A stretch of DNA of 64,000 nucleotides from Streptomyces sp. YS415 (GTDB lineage Bacteria; Actinomycetota; Actinomycetes; Streptomycetales; Streptomycetaceae), in NCBI RefSeq assembly GCF_023544665.1, contig NZ_JAMJFL010000015.1, forward strand, positions 124,001-188,000. Direction: 5' to 3'. The position numbers were made by a program, and so were the translations under genes. Below the pieces are notes generated by a model that was not told the origin of the DNA, did not search any database, and saw only the letters and a program-made list of their open reading frames with translations. This document shows, piece by piece, positions 42,142 to 50,297 of the stretch (position 1 is its first letter; each line of letters begins with the position of its first letter).

Positions 42142-44406
42142 ATGTCCCCCTTGCCCAGGTTCAGTGTCATCGTCCCCGCGTACAAGGTTCAGGCGTATCT
42201 CCACGCGTGTCTGGAATCGGTGCTCTCCCAGTCGTACCCCGATCTGGAGCTGATCCCGGTGGACGATGCCTCGTCGGACGCCTGCGGCGCGATCATCGAC
42301 GAGTTCGCCGCCCGCGACCCCCGGGTACGGCCGGTGCGCCTGGCCCGCCGTCAGGGCCCGGGCCCCGCCCGCAACGCCGGGACGAGCGAGGCGACCGGCG
42401 ACTACCTGCTGTTCCTCGACGGCGCCGACACCCTGACACCGGGCGCCCTCCAGGCCGTCGCCGACCGCCTGAAGGAGACCGGCGGACCGGACGTCCTGGT
42501 GTACGACCAGGTACGCGTCCTGCGGACCGGCGAGACGGTCCGCGACGAGACGCTGGTCCCGCTCACCGAGCAGGGCCCGGCACCCTTCCGGCTGGAGGAC
42601 CGCCCGAGTCTGCTGCGCCTGCCGGCGGCTCCCCACAACCTGGTCTGCCGCCGGGAGTTCGTCGAGCGCGAGGGCCTCTCCTTCCCGCCCGGCTCCGACG
42701 AGGACACCCCCTGGACGTACCCGGTCCTGATGACGGCGGAGTCGATCGCCACCCTCGACCGGGTGTGCGTGCACCACCGCGCCTACCGCAAGGACTCCAC
42801 GAGCCGCCTCCCCTTCGACGTCTTCGAGCAGTACGACCGCCTCTTCGCGTTCCTCGACGGCCGGCCCCGGCTCGCGCGGTGGCGGCCGGTGCTGTTCCGC
42901 GGCATGGTCGACCACCTGGCCGCCGTGGCCGCCCGCGCCGGCCGCCTCCCGCGCGGCAGCCGCGCCGAGTTCCTGCGGCGGGCCCGCGCCCACTGCCGCC
43001 GCCACCGCGCCCCTGGCGCCCCGGTCCGGCTGCGCGACCGCCCCCGGCACGCCCTGGTCCGGCTGGGCCTGCACCGCACCTACCGCGCCCTGCGCCTGGC
43101 CGCCGCCGTGCACCACCGGGCGGTCAAGCTCGCCGTGAAGGCGGCGGGCGCCCTGCGCTCCACCGCCCTGCGCCTGCACTACCGCGTCCAGCTCCGCCTG
43201 CCCCTGCGCCGGGACCGGGCCGTGTTCTGCGCGTACGGCGGCCAGGGCCACGGCTGCAACCCGGGCGCCCTGGAGCAGGCGTTCCGCGCCCACGCCCCGC
43301 ACATCCGCACGGCCTGGATCGCGCATCCCGAGCACCACCACACCGTCCCGGCCGCCACGCGCCGCATCACCCCCGGCACGGCGGCCTACTGGACGGCGCT
43401 GGCCCGTTCCGCGTACCTGGTCGACAACACCGGCCTCGACCGCCGGCTGGTCAAGCGCCCCGGGCAGACCGTCGTCCAGACCCAGCACGGCACCCCGCTC
43501 AAGCACCTGGGCCTGGACCTGCGCGAGCGCCCCGCGGCCGGCGCGGGCACGGACGTCGGCGCCCTCCTCGACACCGTGGACACCTGGGACTACGTCGTCT
43601 CCGCCAACCGCCACTCCACCCTCGTCCAGGAACGCGTCCACCCCGGCCCGTACAAGACGCTGGAGTACGGCCAGCCCCGCAACGACGTCTTCCAGCGGGC
43701 CACTTCGGCGGACGTGAGCCGGCTGCGCGAGACGCTCGGCATCCCCGAGGGCGCGGTGGCGGTGCTGTACGCCCCGACTCACCGCGACTACCGCCGCACC
43801 CAGCGCGCCCCGCTCGACCTGGACCGGCTCGCGAGCCGCCTCGGCCCGCGCTTCGTGATCCTGGCCCGCGCCCACCGCCGCCACGGCGGCCCGCTCGCCC
43901 CCGAGGCGACCTCGCCGCGGGTCATCGACGTCACCGCCCACCCGAGCGTGGAGTCCCTCTGCCTGGCCTCGGACGCCCTGCTCACCGACTACTCGTCGAT
44001 CATGTTCGACTACGCCGGTCTGGACCGCCCGATCGTCCTGCACACCGGTGACCTGGAGGCCTACGAGGCCGCCCGCGGCACCTACTTCGATCTGCGCTCC
44101 TTCCCGCCGGGCGCGGTCGCGCGCAGCGAGGACGAGCTGATCGACATCTTCGCCACCGGCCACTGGCGCGGCTCCCGCTCCGCCCAGCTGCGCGCGGCGT
44201 TCCGCCGGCGCTTCTGCCCGTACGACGACGGCCGCGCCGCCGAGCGCGTCGTACGGCACGTGGTGTTCGGCGAGAAGGGCCTGCCGCCGGTCGTACCGCT
44301 GGACGAGCGGCATCCGGTGCCGTCGGCGGCCGCGCCCCTCACCGGCTCCCCGCTCATCGCCGCACCGCGCTCCGCGACCCCCCTGCCCCTCACCGACCGT
44401 CTCTGA
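42142..44406 (+). CDS. GT2 glycosyltransferase fused to CDP-glycerol glycerophosphotransferase-like domain
   Basis: The 754-residue protein starts with a GT2 domain (RFSVIVPAYKVQAYLHACLESVLSQSY..., VDDASSD, FLDGAD). After a long, Arg-rich middle with amphipathic helices (about 260-360) comes a TagF/TarF-type domain with QTQHGTPLKHLG, EYGQPRNDVF, YAPTHRDYR and LLTDYSSIMFDYA. Such enzymes polymerise glycerol- or ribitol-phosphate into teichoic acid-like wall polymers on the inner face of the membrane. Start ATG 42142 (MSPLPRF); an upstream ATG near 42089 in the same frame would add about 18 residues. With the polytopic and export genes downstream, a surface-glycan pathway is inferred. Confidence 0.88.
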   Translation: MSPLPRFSVIVPAYKVQAYLHACLESVLSQSYPDLELIPVDDASSDACGAIIDEFAARDPRVRPVRLARRQGPGPARNAGTSEATGDYLLFLDGADTLTPGALQAVADRLKETGGPDVLVYDQVRVLRTGETVRDETLVPLTEQGPAPFRLEDRPSLLRLPAAPHNLVCRREFVEREGLSFPPGSDEDTPWTYPVLMTAESIATLDRVCVHHRAYRKDSTSRLPFDVFEQYDRLFAFLDGRPRLARWRPVLFRGMVDHLAAVAARAGRLPRGSRAEFLRRARAHCRRHRAPGAPVRLRDRPRHALVRLGLHRTYRALRLAAAVHHRAVKLAVKAAGALRSTALRLHYRVQLRLPLRRDRAVFCAYGGQGHGCNPGALEQAFRAHAPHIRTAWIAHPEHHHTVPAATRRITPGTAAYWTALARSAYLVDNTGLDRRLVKRPGQTVVQTQHGTPLKHLGLDLRERPAAGAGTDVGALLDTVDTWDYVVSANRHSTLVQERVHPGPYKTLEYGQPRNDVFQRATSADVSRLRETLGIPEGAVAVLYAPTHRDYRRTQRAPLDLDRLASRLGPRFVILARAHRRHGGPLAPEATSPRVIDVTAHPSVESLCLASDALLTDYSSIMFDYAGLDRPIVLHTGDLEAYEAARGTYFDLRSFPPGAVARSEDELIDIFATGHWRGSRSAQLRAAFRRRFCPYDDGRAAERVVRHVVFGEKGLPPVVPLDERHPVPSAAAPLTGSPLIAAPRSATPLPLTDRL

Positions 44407-44433
44407 ACGCCGTTCTCATCCCGGGGAGTTCTG

Positions 44434-44523
44434 ATGCCCTCCAGCCCGTCGCGGCCCACCCCGAGCCGGCCCCACACCTGGCGTCCGGCCGGGCGGCCCG
44501 GTGGCCGGCGCGTGTCCTCGTGA
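44434..44523 (+). CDS. 29-residue leader ORF coupled to the next membrane protein
   Basis: An ATG preceded by GGGGAG begins a short Pro/Arg/Ser-rich frame (MPSSPSRPTP...) whose TGA overlaps the GTG start of the next gene (GTGA at 44520-44523). It may be a translational leader peptide. Alternatively it is the true N-terminus of the membrane protein separated by a frameshift or sequencing error, since its basic nature would suit a cytosolic tail. It is too short for family assignment. Confidence 0.45.
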   Translation: MPSSPSRPTPSRPHTWRPAGRPGGRRVSS

Positions 44524-45788
44524 GGCCGCGCACCTGGGTGCTGCTCCTGGCCGCCCTCTTCGCCGTCCTGCAACTGGCGAACGTCTCCGGGCGGGACACC
44601 CCCGACTCCAGGAACTACCTCTCCTACGCCCTCGGCCTGCGCGGCGACAGCAAGCGGGAGGCGGCCCTCACGACGATCGAGCACTACTGCGCGGGCAAGG
44701 CCGCGATCGCGCACCGCGACCAGACCGTGCACGTGGTGCGCTTCCACCGCCCCGATCCCGCCCCGGCCGTGCTGGCCGGCTGCCGGGCGAAGGAGTGGCG
44801 GGAGGTGGAGAAGCGGCTGGCGGCGGGCCGTACGACCGGTCACACCGTCCCCTTCGCCTCGGAGCGCTTCATGCGGATCTTCGAGGCGCGGCCCGGCTAC
44901 CCGGTGTTCCTGGTGCCGTTCGTGACCGTGCTCGGCGCGACCTGGGGCCTGTGGGCGGCCGGGGTCACGGTGGCGGCCGGGGGCGGGGTGCTGGTGTTCC
45001 TGATCCTGCGCACCCTGTCGGTACCGTTCCCGCTCGCGCTGACCGGTCAGGCGCTGTACTACGTCCTGCCGTGCGGGGCGATCGCCATGCGGCCCATGAC
45101 GGAGGGCCTGCTGATGGCGCTGACGCTGGTGGCGGTGTGGGGCTGCGCGCTGGTGCTGCAAGGGCGGCGGGCGGGACCGGCGCTGATCGCGGGCGCGCTG
45201 GCCGCGCTGTTCACGGTGAAGCACTCGCAGGCGCTGTTCCTGGGGGTGTGCCTGGCGGGGGCGGGGGCGCTGGTCGCCGTGGCGCGCCGGCGCAAGGGGC
45301 GGGCGCCGGGCCGGGACGTCGCGGTGATCGCGGGCCTCGGTCTGGGCGCGGCGGTGGGCACGCTCGCCCTGGCGAAGCTGCTCGGCCACCCGTCGGCGTC
45401 CGAGAGCGTGCAGGATCTGCTGGCCGATCACTTCACCCGCCCCGACCGGGCCGACCCCTGGCCGGAGTTCCTCCAGCTGTCGCGGAACTTCTGGCTGGAG
45501 TGGCTGCGCCGGCAGCTGTGGGAGCCGTTGTTCCTGGCGGCGCTGGGCGCGGGGCTGTGGGGCGCGCTGCGCAGGCCGACCTTCGGCGCCTTCCTGATCG
45601 CGGCGGCGGCCACCGGCGTCCTGACCCAGGCCGGGCACCCGGACATCCACATCTGGGGCGGCCGGCTGATCGCACTGGCCTGGCTGCTCCCGGTGGTCGG
45701 CGTGCCGCTGCTGCTGGAGCACCTGCTGCGCGCCCAGGTGTCGCTGCCGGCCCAGGGGCACTCCGACCGGGCCCACTCCCTGAGGTGA
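44520..45788 (+). CDS. Polytopic membrane protein, GT-C glycosyltransferase-like
   Basis: The 422-residue protein has a first helix (TWVLLLAALFAVLQLANV) and then an outer loop with DTPDSRNYLSYALG, the position where GT-C enzymes carry an acidic motif. About nine further helices follow, with short charged loops. It resembles ArnT/PMT-like GT-C transferases or flippase-type proteins that use lipid-linked sugars; no exact family is claimed. The start is the GTG at 44520, coupled to the leader ORF stop. It lies just after the GT2-TagF gene and is likely in the same transcript. Confidence 0.75.
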   Translation: MRPRTWVLLLAALFAVLQLANVSGRDTPDSRNYLSYALGLRGDSKREAALTTIEHYCAGKAAIAHRDQTVHVVRFHRPDPAPAVLAGCRAKEWREVEKRLAAGRTTGHTVPFASERFMRIFEARPGYPVFLVPFVTVLGATWGLWAAGVTVAAGGGVLVFLILRTLSVPFPLALTGQALYYVLPCGAIAMRPMTEGLLMALTLVAVWGCALVLQGRRAGPALIAGALAALFTVKHSQALFLGVCLAGAGALVAVARRRKGRAPGRDVAVIAGLGLGAAVGTLALAKLLGHPSASESVQDLLADHFTRPDRADPWPEFLQLSRNFWLEWLRRQLWEPLFLAALGAGLWGALRRPTFGAFLIAAAATGVLTQAGHPDIHIWGGRLIALAWLLPVVGVPLLLEHLLRAQVSLPAQGHSDRAHSLR

Positions 45789-45808
45789 CGCGGGGCCGGG
45801 CGAGCGAA

Positions 45809-45839
45809 AGGCGCGGACGTCCCGAGGACGTCCGCGCCT
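45809..45839. terminator. 14-bp hairpin between the GT-C-like gene and ohr
   Basis: AGGCGCGGACGTCC (45809-45822) pairs with 45826-45839 around a 3-nt loop. An outer stem, GGGGCCGG with CCGGCCCC, extends it. It lies between convergent genes. Confidence 0.85.
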
Positions 45840-45871
45840 GTCCGGCCCCCGGCTCGCGGGGTGAGCGTCGA

Positions 45872-46285
45872 CTACTCGATGACGAGGTCGACGTCTATGT
45901 TGCCGCGGGTGGCGTTGGAGTAGGGGCAGACCTGGTGGGCCTGCTCGACGAGCTTGCGGCCGGTCGCCTCGTCCACGGTGTCGGGCAGTTCGACGCGCAG
46001 GGTGACCTTCAGGCCGAACCCCTCGCCCAGCTTGCCGATGCCGACCTCGCCGGTGACGGCGGCGTCGGCGACGTCCACCTTGGCCCGGCGGCCGACGAGG
46101 CCGAGGGCGCTGGCGAAACAGGCGGCGTAACCGGCCGCGAAGAGCTGCTCGGGGTTGGTGCCCTGACCGTTGCCCCCGAGCTCCACCGGCGGCGCCAGCT
46201 GCAGGTCGAGCGTGCCGTCGGAGCTGATGGCACGTCCCTCGCGGCCGTGGGTGGCGGTGGCGACGGCGGTGTAGATCGCGTCCAT
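45872..46285 (-). CDS. ohr: Organic hydroperoxide resistance protein (Ohr)
   Basis: Ohr is a thiol peroxidase that reduces fatty and other organic hydroperoxides. The 137-residue OsmC-fold protein has the catalytic Cys56 in AAGYAACF and the resolving Cys120 in QVCPYSNATRGN, plus the conserved NPEQLF. The ATG at 46285 gives the standard MDAIYTAVATATHG start. It is divergent from the OhrR-like regulator gene, with a perfect operator between, so it is expected to be induced by organic peroxides. Confidence 0.94.
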   Translation of the reverse strand: MDAIYTAVATATHGREGRAISSDGTLDLQLAPPVELGGNGQGTNPEQLFAAGYAACFASALGLVGRRAKVDVADAAVTGEVGIGKLGEGFGLKVTLRVELPDTVDEATGRKLVEQAHQVCPYSNATRGNIDVDLVIE

Positions 46286-46341
46286 GGATGAACCGTCCCT
46301 GTTCGAGAAGTCGGGGCTCGCTGACGGGCTCAAGTAGAGCA

Positions 46342-46361
46342 CACAATTAAATTGTGCACAA
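46342..46361. promoter_or_regulatory. OhrR operator(s) between ohr and ohrR
   Basis: CACAATTAAATTGTG (46342-46356) is a perfect 15-bp palindrome, close to the known OhrR site TACAATT-AATTGTA. A second overlapping palindrome TTGTGCACAA (46352-46361) follows. It lies 31-50 bp before the ohrR start and 57-76 bp before the ohr start, so it can repress both. Confidence 0.85.
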
Positions 46362-46392
46362 CTAAATGGCGAGCCGGAGCTATCCTGGACCC

Positions 46393-46878
46393 ATGAACCG
46401 GACCGGGACACCCGCCACCGCGCCCCAGGAGGAATGGCTCCGCCTGGACCGCCAGATCTGCTTCTCCCTGCACGCGGCCGCCCGCGCCTTCAACGGCGTC
46501 TACCGCGTGGTCCTCAAGGACCTCGGTCTCACCTATCCGCAGTACCTGGTGATGCTGGCGCTGTGGGAGCACGGAGATCTGCCCGTCAAGAAGCTGGGCG
46601 AGCACCTGCGGCTGGACTCCGGCACGCTCTCCCCGCTGCTGAAGCGGCTGGAGGGCGCGGGTCTGGTGCACCGGGAGCGCAGCGCGCGCGACGAGCGGTC
46701 GGTGCAGGTGCGGCTGACCGAGGAGGGCTCGGCCCTGCGCGAGCAGGCGCTCCAGGTGCCGCGCCGGATCGCCGCGGCCACCGGCTTCGACGTCGACGAG
46801 ATCAACGCCCTGCGCTCCCGCCTGGACGACCTCACCAGCGCTCTCGACGAGGCGGCCCTGTCAGCGGCAGCACCGTAG
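46393..46878 (+). CDS. ohrR: MarR-family peroxide sensor OhrR
   Basis: OhrR represses ohr until organic hydroperoxide oxidises its sensor cysteine. The 161-residue winged helix protein has Cys23 in RQICFSLHAAARAF, matching the sensing Cys of OhrR, and tyrosines in LTYPQYLVMLALWE that help to sense. The DNA-binding part is LRLDSGTLSPLLKRLEGAGLVHRERS. Start ATG 46393 is preferred to ATG 46366, because the latter lies right after the operator and has no site. The last 47 bp overlap the convergent GT-C-like gene. Confidence 0.93.
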   Translation: MNRTGTPATAPQEEWLRLDRQICFSLHAAARAFNGVYRVVLKDLGLTYPQYLVMLALWEHGDLPVKKLGEHLRLDSGTLSPLLKRLEGAGLVHRERSARDERSVQVRLTEEGSALREQALQVPRRIAAATGFDVDEINALRSRLDDLTSALDEAALSAAAP

Positions 46879-48370
46879 CCGGGCGCCGCTCGTAGAGCCG
46901 CAGGGTCACGCCCCCGCGCACGTACTGCTCGCACGGGACGAAGTCCTCCCACACGGCCGTGATCTTGGCGCGCTCAACGGGATTGCGCGGGCGCCAGTCC
47001 GAGCGCAGCGTGTACGGCTCGGCCACCACCCACACCCGGTCCGCCCGCGCCAGTCTGCGGCGCAGCTCATCCGCATCGGTCTCCCGGCCGTACAGCGTCC
47101 CGGAGGCGGGTCCCGGCGTCCTGAGCGCGATGTCCCGGGCGTGCCGGAACCCCTCCGGGTAGGCCACCGCCGCCCGGCGGCCGATGGAGGGCACGAACAG
47201 CACCGCGTCGCCGCGGCGGATCTGGCCGGCGGCGAGGGCGGAGACGGCGGCGAGGTTGTCGGGCCGACGCTCGGGGGCGCGGTCCTGCCGGTGCAGGGGC
47301 AGGTGGTGCAGGAAGGCCACGAGAACGGCGAGGGCACCGGCCAGCGGCACGTACGGCACCCGGCCCAGGATCCAGTGGGCGAGCCGGTCCGCGCCGGCCG
47401 CGATCAGCAGCGGTGCCCCCGCCAGCGCGTACAGGACGTACCGGTCGTCGTACATCGGCCGGACCTGCGAGACCAGCATCAGCAGGACCGGCGGGACCGC
47501 CATCAGCGGCAACGCCACGGCGGCCACCCGGCGGGCGGCGAATCCCACGAGCATCAGCACCACCCCGGTCTCGAACACCACCCCCTTCGGTCCGACGACG
47601 AAACCGCGCAGCACCCGCTCCGCGCTCCCCCAGCCCGGCGTCGGCAGCCACTCCACCTGCCCCGCCTGCGCCTGGGAGACCAGCACCAGCGGCAGCAGGA
47701 TCAGCCCGGCACCGGCCACCGCTCCGGCCCAGCGGGCCCAGGTCCGCCGACTCACCCCCGACACCGCCAGCGTCACGGCGTGCGCGCACAGCACCAGGAC
47801 GGCGAACTCGTGCACCAGGCAGGTCACGCCGACGACACCTGCGTACGCGAGCCAGGTCCGCCCGCCGTCCAGCGCCCGCACCAGCAGCAGCGTGGCGCCC
47901 ACGACTCCGGCGCCGACGAGGGCGTACGACCGCCCCTCCTGCGCGTAGTGGCCGGTCAGCGGTGTGACGGCGTACATCAGACCCGCCCACAGCCCGACCC
48001 GCGGACCGGCCAGCCGGATGCCGAGCGCCGCGACCAGGCCCGCCGCGGCGGCGGCCCCGCACACCGAGGGGAGCCGGAGGACCACCTCGTCCGGGCGGAG
48101 GGCGAGGACGGGGTGCATCAGGAGGTAGTACAGGCCGTGCACCGCGTCCACGCCGTGCACGAGCCGCCAGATCTCCGGCACCGACCTGCGCGCCACCTGG
48201 AAGGTGACCGCCTCGTCGCGCCATATGCCCCCGCGGTCGATGCCCCACAGCCCGAGGGCCAGCACCAGGGCGGCAGGCAGGCCGACCGCCAAGGCCCGGA
48301 ACCGGCCGTCCGCCTCCGCCTCCGTCTCTTTCTCTTTCTCTTTCTCTGTCTCCCTCTCCTGACTCACCAC
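46832..48370 (-). CDS. GT-C/PMT-like polytopic glycosyltransferase family protein
   Basis: The 512-residue membrane protein has about ten helices and a first outer loop WRDEAVTFQVARRSVPEIWRLV, which fits the Asp-Glu motif of GT-C (mannosyltransferase-like) enzymes. The N-terminal tail is a low-complexity Glu/Lys stretch (ETEKEKEKETEAEADG) encoded by an imperfect TCTTTC-type microsatellite at about 48304-48358. The C-terminal outer domain (about 380-500) includes YPEGFRHARD and RVWVVAEPYTL. Start GTG 48370. The likely substrate is a lipid-linked sugar; the target is unknown. Its 3' end overlaps ohrR. Confidence 0.78.
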   Translation of the reverse strand: MVSQERETEKEKEKETEAEADGRFRALAVGLPAALVLALGLWGIDRGGIWRDEAVTFQVARRSVPEIWRLVHGVDAVHGLYYLLMHPVLALRPDEVVLRLPSVCGAAAAAGLVAALGIRLAGPRVGLWAGLMYAVTPLTGHYAQEGRSYALVGAGVVGATLLLVRALDGGRTWLAYAGVVGVTCLVHEFAVLVLCAHAVTLAVSGVSRRTWARWAGAVAGAGLILLPLVLVSQAQAGQVEWLPTPGWGSAERVLRGFVVGPKGVVFETGVVLMLVGFAARRVAAVALPLMAVPPVLLMLVSQVRPMYDDRYVLYALAGAPLLIAAGADRLAHWILGRVPYVPLAGALAVLVAFLHHLPLHRQDRAPERRPDNLAAVSALAAGQIRRGDAVLFVPSIGRRAAVAYPEGFRHARDIALRTPGPASGTLYGRETDADELRRRLARADRVWVVAEPYTLRSDWRPRNPVERAKITAVWEDFVPCEQYVRGGVTLRLYERRPATVLPLTGPPRRERW

Positions 48371-48472
48371 ATCTCAGATCTTGTGCTATTAACCGATGAT
48401 TCTTGTTCATTGACGGCGAATCGGAGTGGTTATGCTCCACGCACGGGCCAACTGACGAGGGGACGGCCACAC

Positions 48473-49453
48473 ATGACCTGGCTGATCACCGGCGGTGCCG
48501 GATACATCGGGGCGCATGTCGTACGGGCGATGTCCGAGGCGGGCGAGCGGACGGTGGTCTACGACGATCTGTCCACCGGTCTGTCCGAGCGCGTGCCCGA
48601 AGGTGTCCCGCTGGTCGTGGGCTCCACCCTGGACGCCCAGCACGTGGCCCGCGCCCTGGCCGACCACGAGATCACCGGGGTCGTGCATCTGGCGGCGAAG
48701 AAGCAGGTCGGCGAGTCGGTGGAGCAGCCGCTGCGCTACTACCGGGAGAACGTGGAGGGCCTGCGCGTCCTGCTGGAGGCGGTGACGCGGGCCGGCGTTC
48801 CCTCGTTCGTGTTCTCCTCCTCGGCCGCGGTCTACGGCATGCCGGACGTGGACCTGGTCACCGAGGAGACGCCGTGCGCCCCCATGTCGCCGTACGGCGA
48901 GACGAAACTGGCCGGCGAATGGCTGGTGCGGGCCGCGGCGCGGGCGACGGGCCTGTCGACGGCCTCCCTGCGCTACTTCAACGTGGCGGGCGCGGCGGCC
49001 CCGGACCTGGCCGACGCCGGCGTCCACAACCTCATCCCGATGGTCTTCGAGAAGCTCACCGAGAACGAACCCCCGCGCATCTTCGGCGACGACTACCCGA
49101 CCCCGGACGGCACCTGTGTCCGTGACTACATCCACGTCGTCGACCTGGCCGAGGCCCATGTGGCGGCGGCCCGGGCGCTGCGGTCCTCCCCCGGCCGCGA
49201 CCTGACCCTCAACATCGGCCGCGGCGAGGGCGTCTCGGTGCGCGAGATGATCGACCGGATCAACGCGCTCACCGGCCACGACCGCCCCCCGACGGTCACC
49301 CCCCGACGCCCCGGCGACCCGGCCCGCGTGGTCGCCTCCGCCGACCGGGCGGCCACCGAGCTCGGCTGGAAGGCCAGGCACGACGTCCAGGACATGATCA
49401 CCTCCGCCTGGGAGGGCTGGGTACGCCTGCACCCGTCAGCGGCACGCGACTAG
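48473..49453 (+). CDS. galE: UDP-glucose 4-epimerase (GalE-like)
   Basis: This NAD-dependent epimerase interconverts UDP-glucose and UDP-galactose, giving galactose units for glycans. The 326-residue short-chain dehydrogenase-like protein has the Rossmann motif TGGAGYIG (6-13), VYDDLSTG, AAKKQVGES (a usual GalE segment), SSSAAVYG and the Tyr/Lys pair in SPYGETKLAGE (about 140-150). Conserved YFNVAGA, GTCVRDYIHVVDLA and VVASADRAATELGW are also present. The ATG at 48473 has GAGGGGAC upstream. Substrate use is a family inference; other NDP-sugars are possible. It is among glycan genes and near the exporter. Confidence 0.92.
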   Translation: MTWLITGGAGYIGAHVVRAMSEAGERTVVYDDLSTGLSERVPEGVPLVVGSTLDAQHVARALADHEITGVVHLAAKKQVGESVEQPLRYYRENVEGLRVLLEAVTRAGVPSFVFSSSAAVYGMPDVDLVTEETPCAPMSPYGETKLAGEWLVRAAARATGLSTASLRYFNVAGAAAPDLADAGVHNLIPMVFEKLTENEPPRIFGDDYPTPDGTCVRDYIHVVDLAEAHVAAARALRSSPGRDLTLNIGRGEGVSVREMIDRINALTGHDRPPTVTPRRPGDPARVVASADRAATELGWKARHDVQDMITSAWEGWVRLHPSAARD

Positions 49454-49472
49454 ACGTCAGCCCTTGGCCAGG

Positions 49473-49489
49473 GGCCCTCTCACAGGGCC
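49473..49489. terminator. Small hairpin between galE and the TetR gene
   Basis: GGCCCT-CTCAC-AGGGCC is a 6-bp stem overlapping the tetR stop, in the 26-bp gap between convergent genes. It is a weak candidate terminator. Confidence 0.4.
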
Positions 49490-50106
49490 TTCAGCGCCCC
49501 CGCCGTGGCCCGCGCCAGCGACGCCAGATACTCCTTCGGCAGCTTCGGGCTGCGGATCACCACCGCGCGCCAGTACAGCGGCCCGGAGATCAGATCCAGT
49601 GCCAGCTCCTGGTCGACCCCCTCGCGCAGCTCCCCGCGCCGCTCCGCCGCCGCCACGATCCCGCTGGCCACCCCGTCCTGCCCCTCCCGCACCGCCTTCT
49701 GCAGGGCCTCGGCGATCTCGGGATTGCGCGCGGCCTCCGCCTGGAGGTCCGGGATGATCTGGGAGGCGACCGGGTGGCGCAGCGCGCGTGAGGTCACCTC
49801 GTAGAGGAGCCGGAGGTCACCCTCCAGCGAACCCGTGTCCGGCATCGGCAGCCCCTGCACCGCCAGCGCCGACACCACGTCCAGCACGAGGTGCAGCTTC
49901 GACCGCCACCGCCGGTACACCGCCGTCTTGCCGACGCCCGCCCGCCGGGCGATCCCCTCGATCGACATCCGCGCGTAGCCGACCGCCGCGAGCTCCTCGA
50001 ACACGGCCGCCCGGATGGCTTCCGTCACGTCCGCCCGCAGCACGGCCGCCCCCGCGGGGGCCCGGCGGCGCGGGCGCGGCTGGGGTCCCTCGGCGTTCGT
50101 CGTCAT
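49480..50106 (-). CDS. TetR-family transcription regulator
   Basis: The 208-residue protein has the N-terminal helix-turn-helix YARMSIEGIARRAGVGKTAVYRRWRSK and a C-terminal ligand-binding domain (TetR_C-like: LRALRHPVASQIIPDLQAEAARNPEIAE). It is divergent from the ABC exporter genes at 50298, and the 191-bp gap holds two or more repeated operator-like sites, so it likely represses the exporter and itself. Start ATG 50106 (MTTNAEGP) is chosen; an ATG four codons upstream at 50118 lacks a site. Ligand unknown. Confidence 0.88.
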   Translation of the reverse strand: MTTNAEGPQPRPRRRAPAGAAVLRADVTEAIRAAVFEELAAVGYARMSIEGIARRAGVGKTAVYRRWRSKLHLVLDVVSALAVQGLPMPDTGSLEGDLRLLYEVTSRALRHPVASQIIPDLQAEAARNPEIAEALQKAVREGQDGVASGIVAAAERRGELREGVDQELALDLISGPLYWRAVVIRSPKLPKEYLASLARATAGALKAL

Positions 50107-50123
50107 GCGGACCAGCATAGGGC

Positions 50124-50223
50124 GTTACGACGAAACGGTTGCGTTCCGACGTCGATTCGGCCTACGCTCGCGTTGCGACGATACGGTCCCGTCCCGACGT
50201 AAGCATCCCGTCCCGACGTAAGC
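50124..50223. promoter_or_regulatory. Repeated TetR operator-like sites before the ABC exporter
   Basis: Copy 1 (50124-50154, GTTACGACGAAACGG...) and copy 2 (50172-50203, GTTGCGACGATACGG...) agree at most positions and are 48 bp apart. A 16-bp direct repeat CCGTCCCGACGTAAGC occurs at 50189-50204 and again at 50208-50223. Short inverted elements (ACGG-TC-CCGT, AACG-n4-CGTT) sit at the copy centres. The region is expected to bind the TetR protein. Confidence 0.65.
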
Positions 50224-50297
50224 GAACAGGAAGCGTCCGGTGGCGAACGCCGGGCCCCGGACCGCGCACCCCCACCCCCCGAGCGAAAGCAGCGGAT

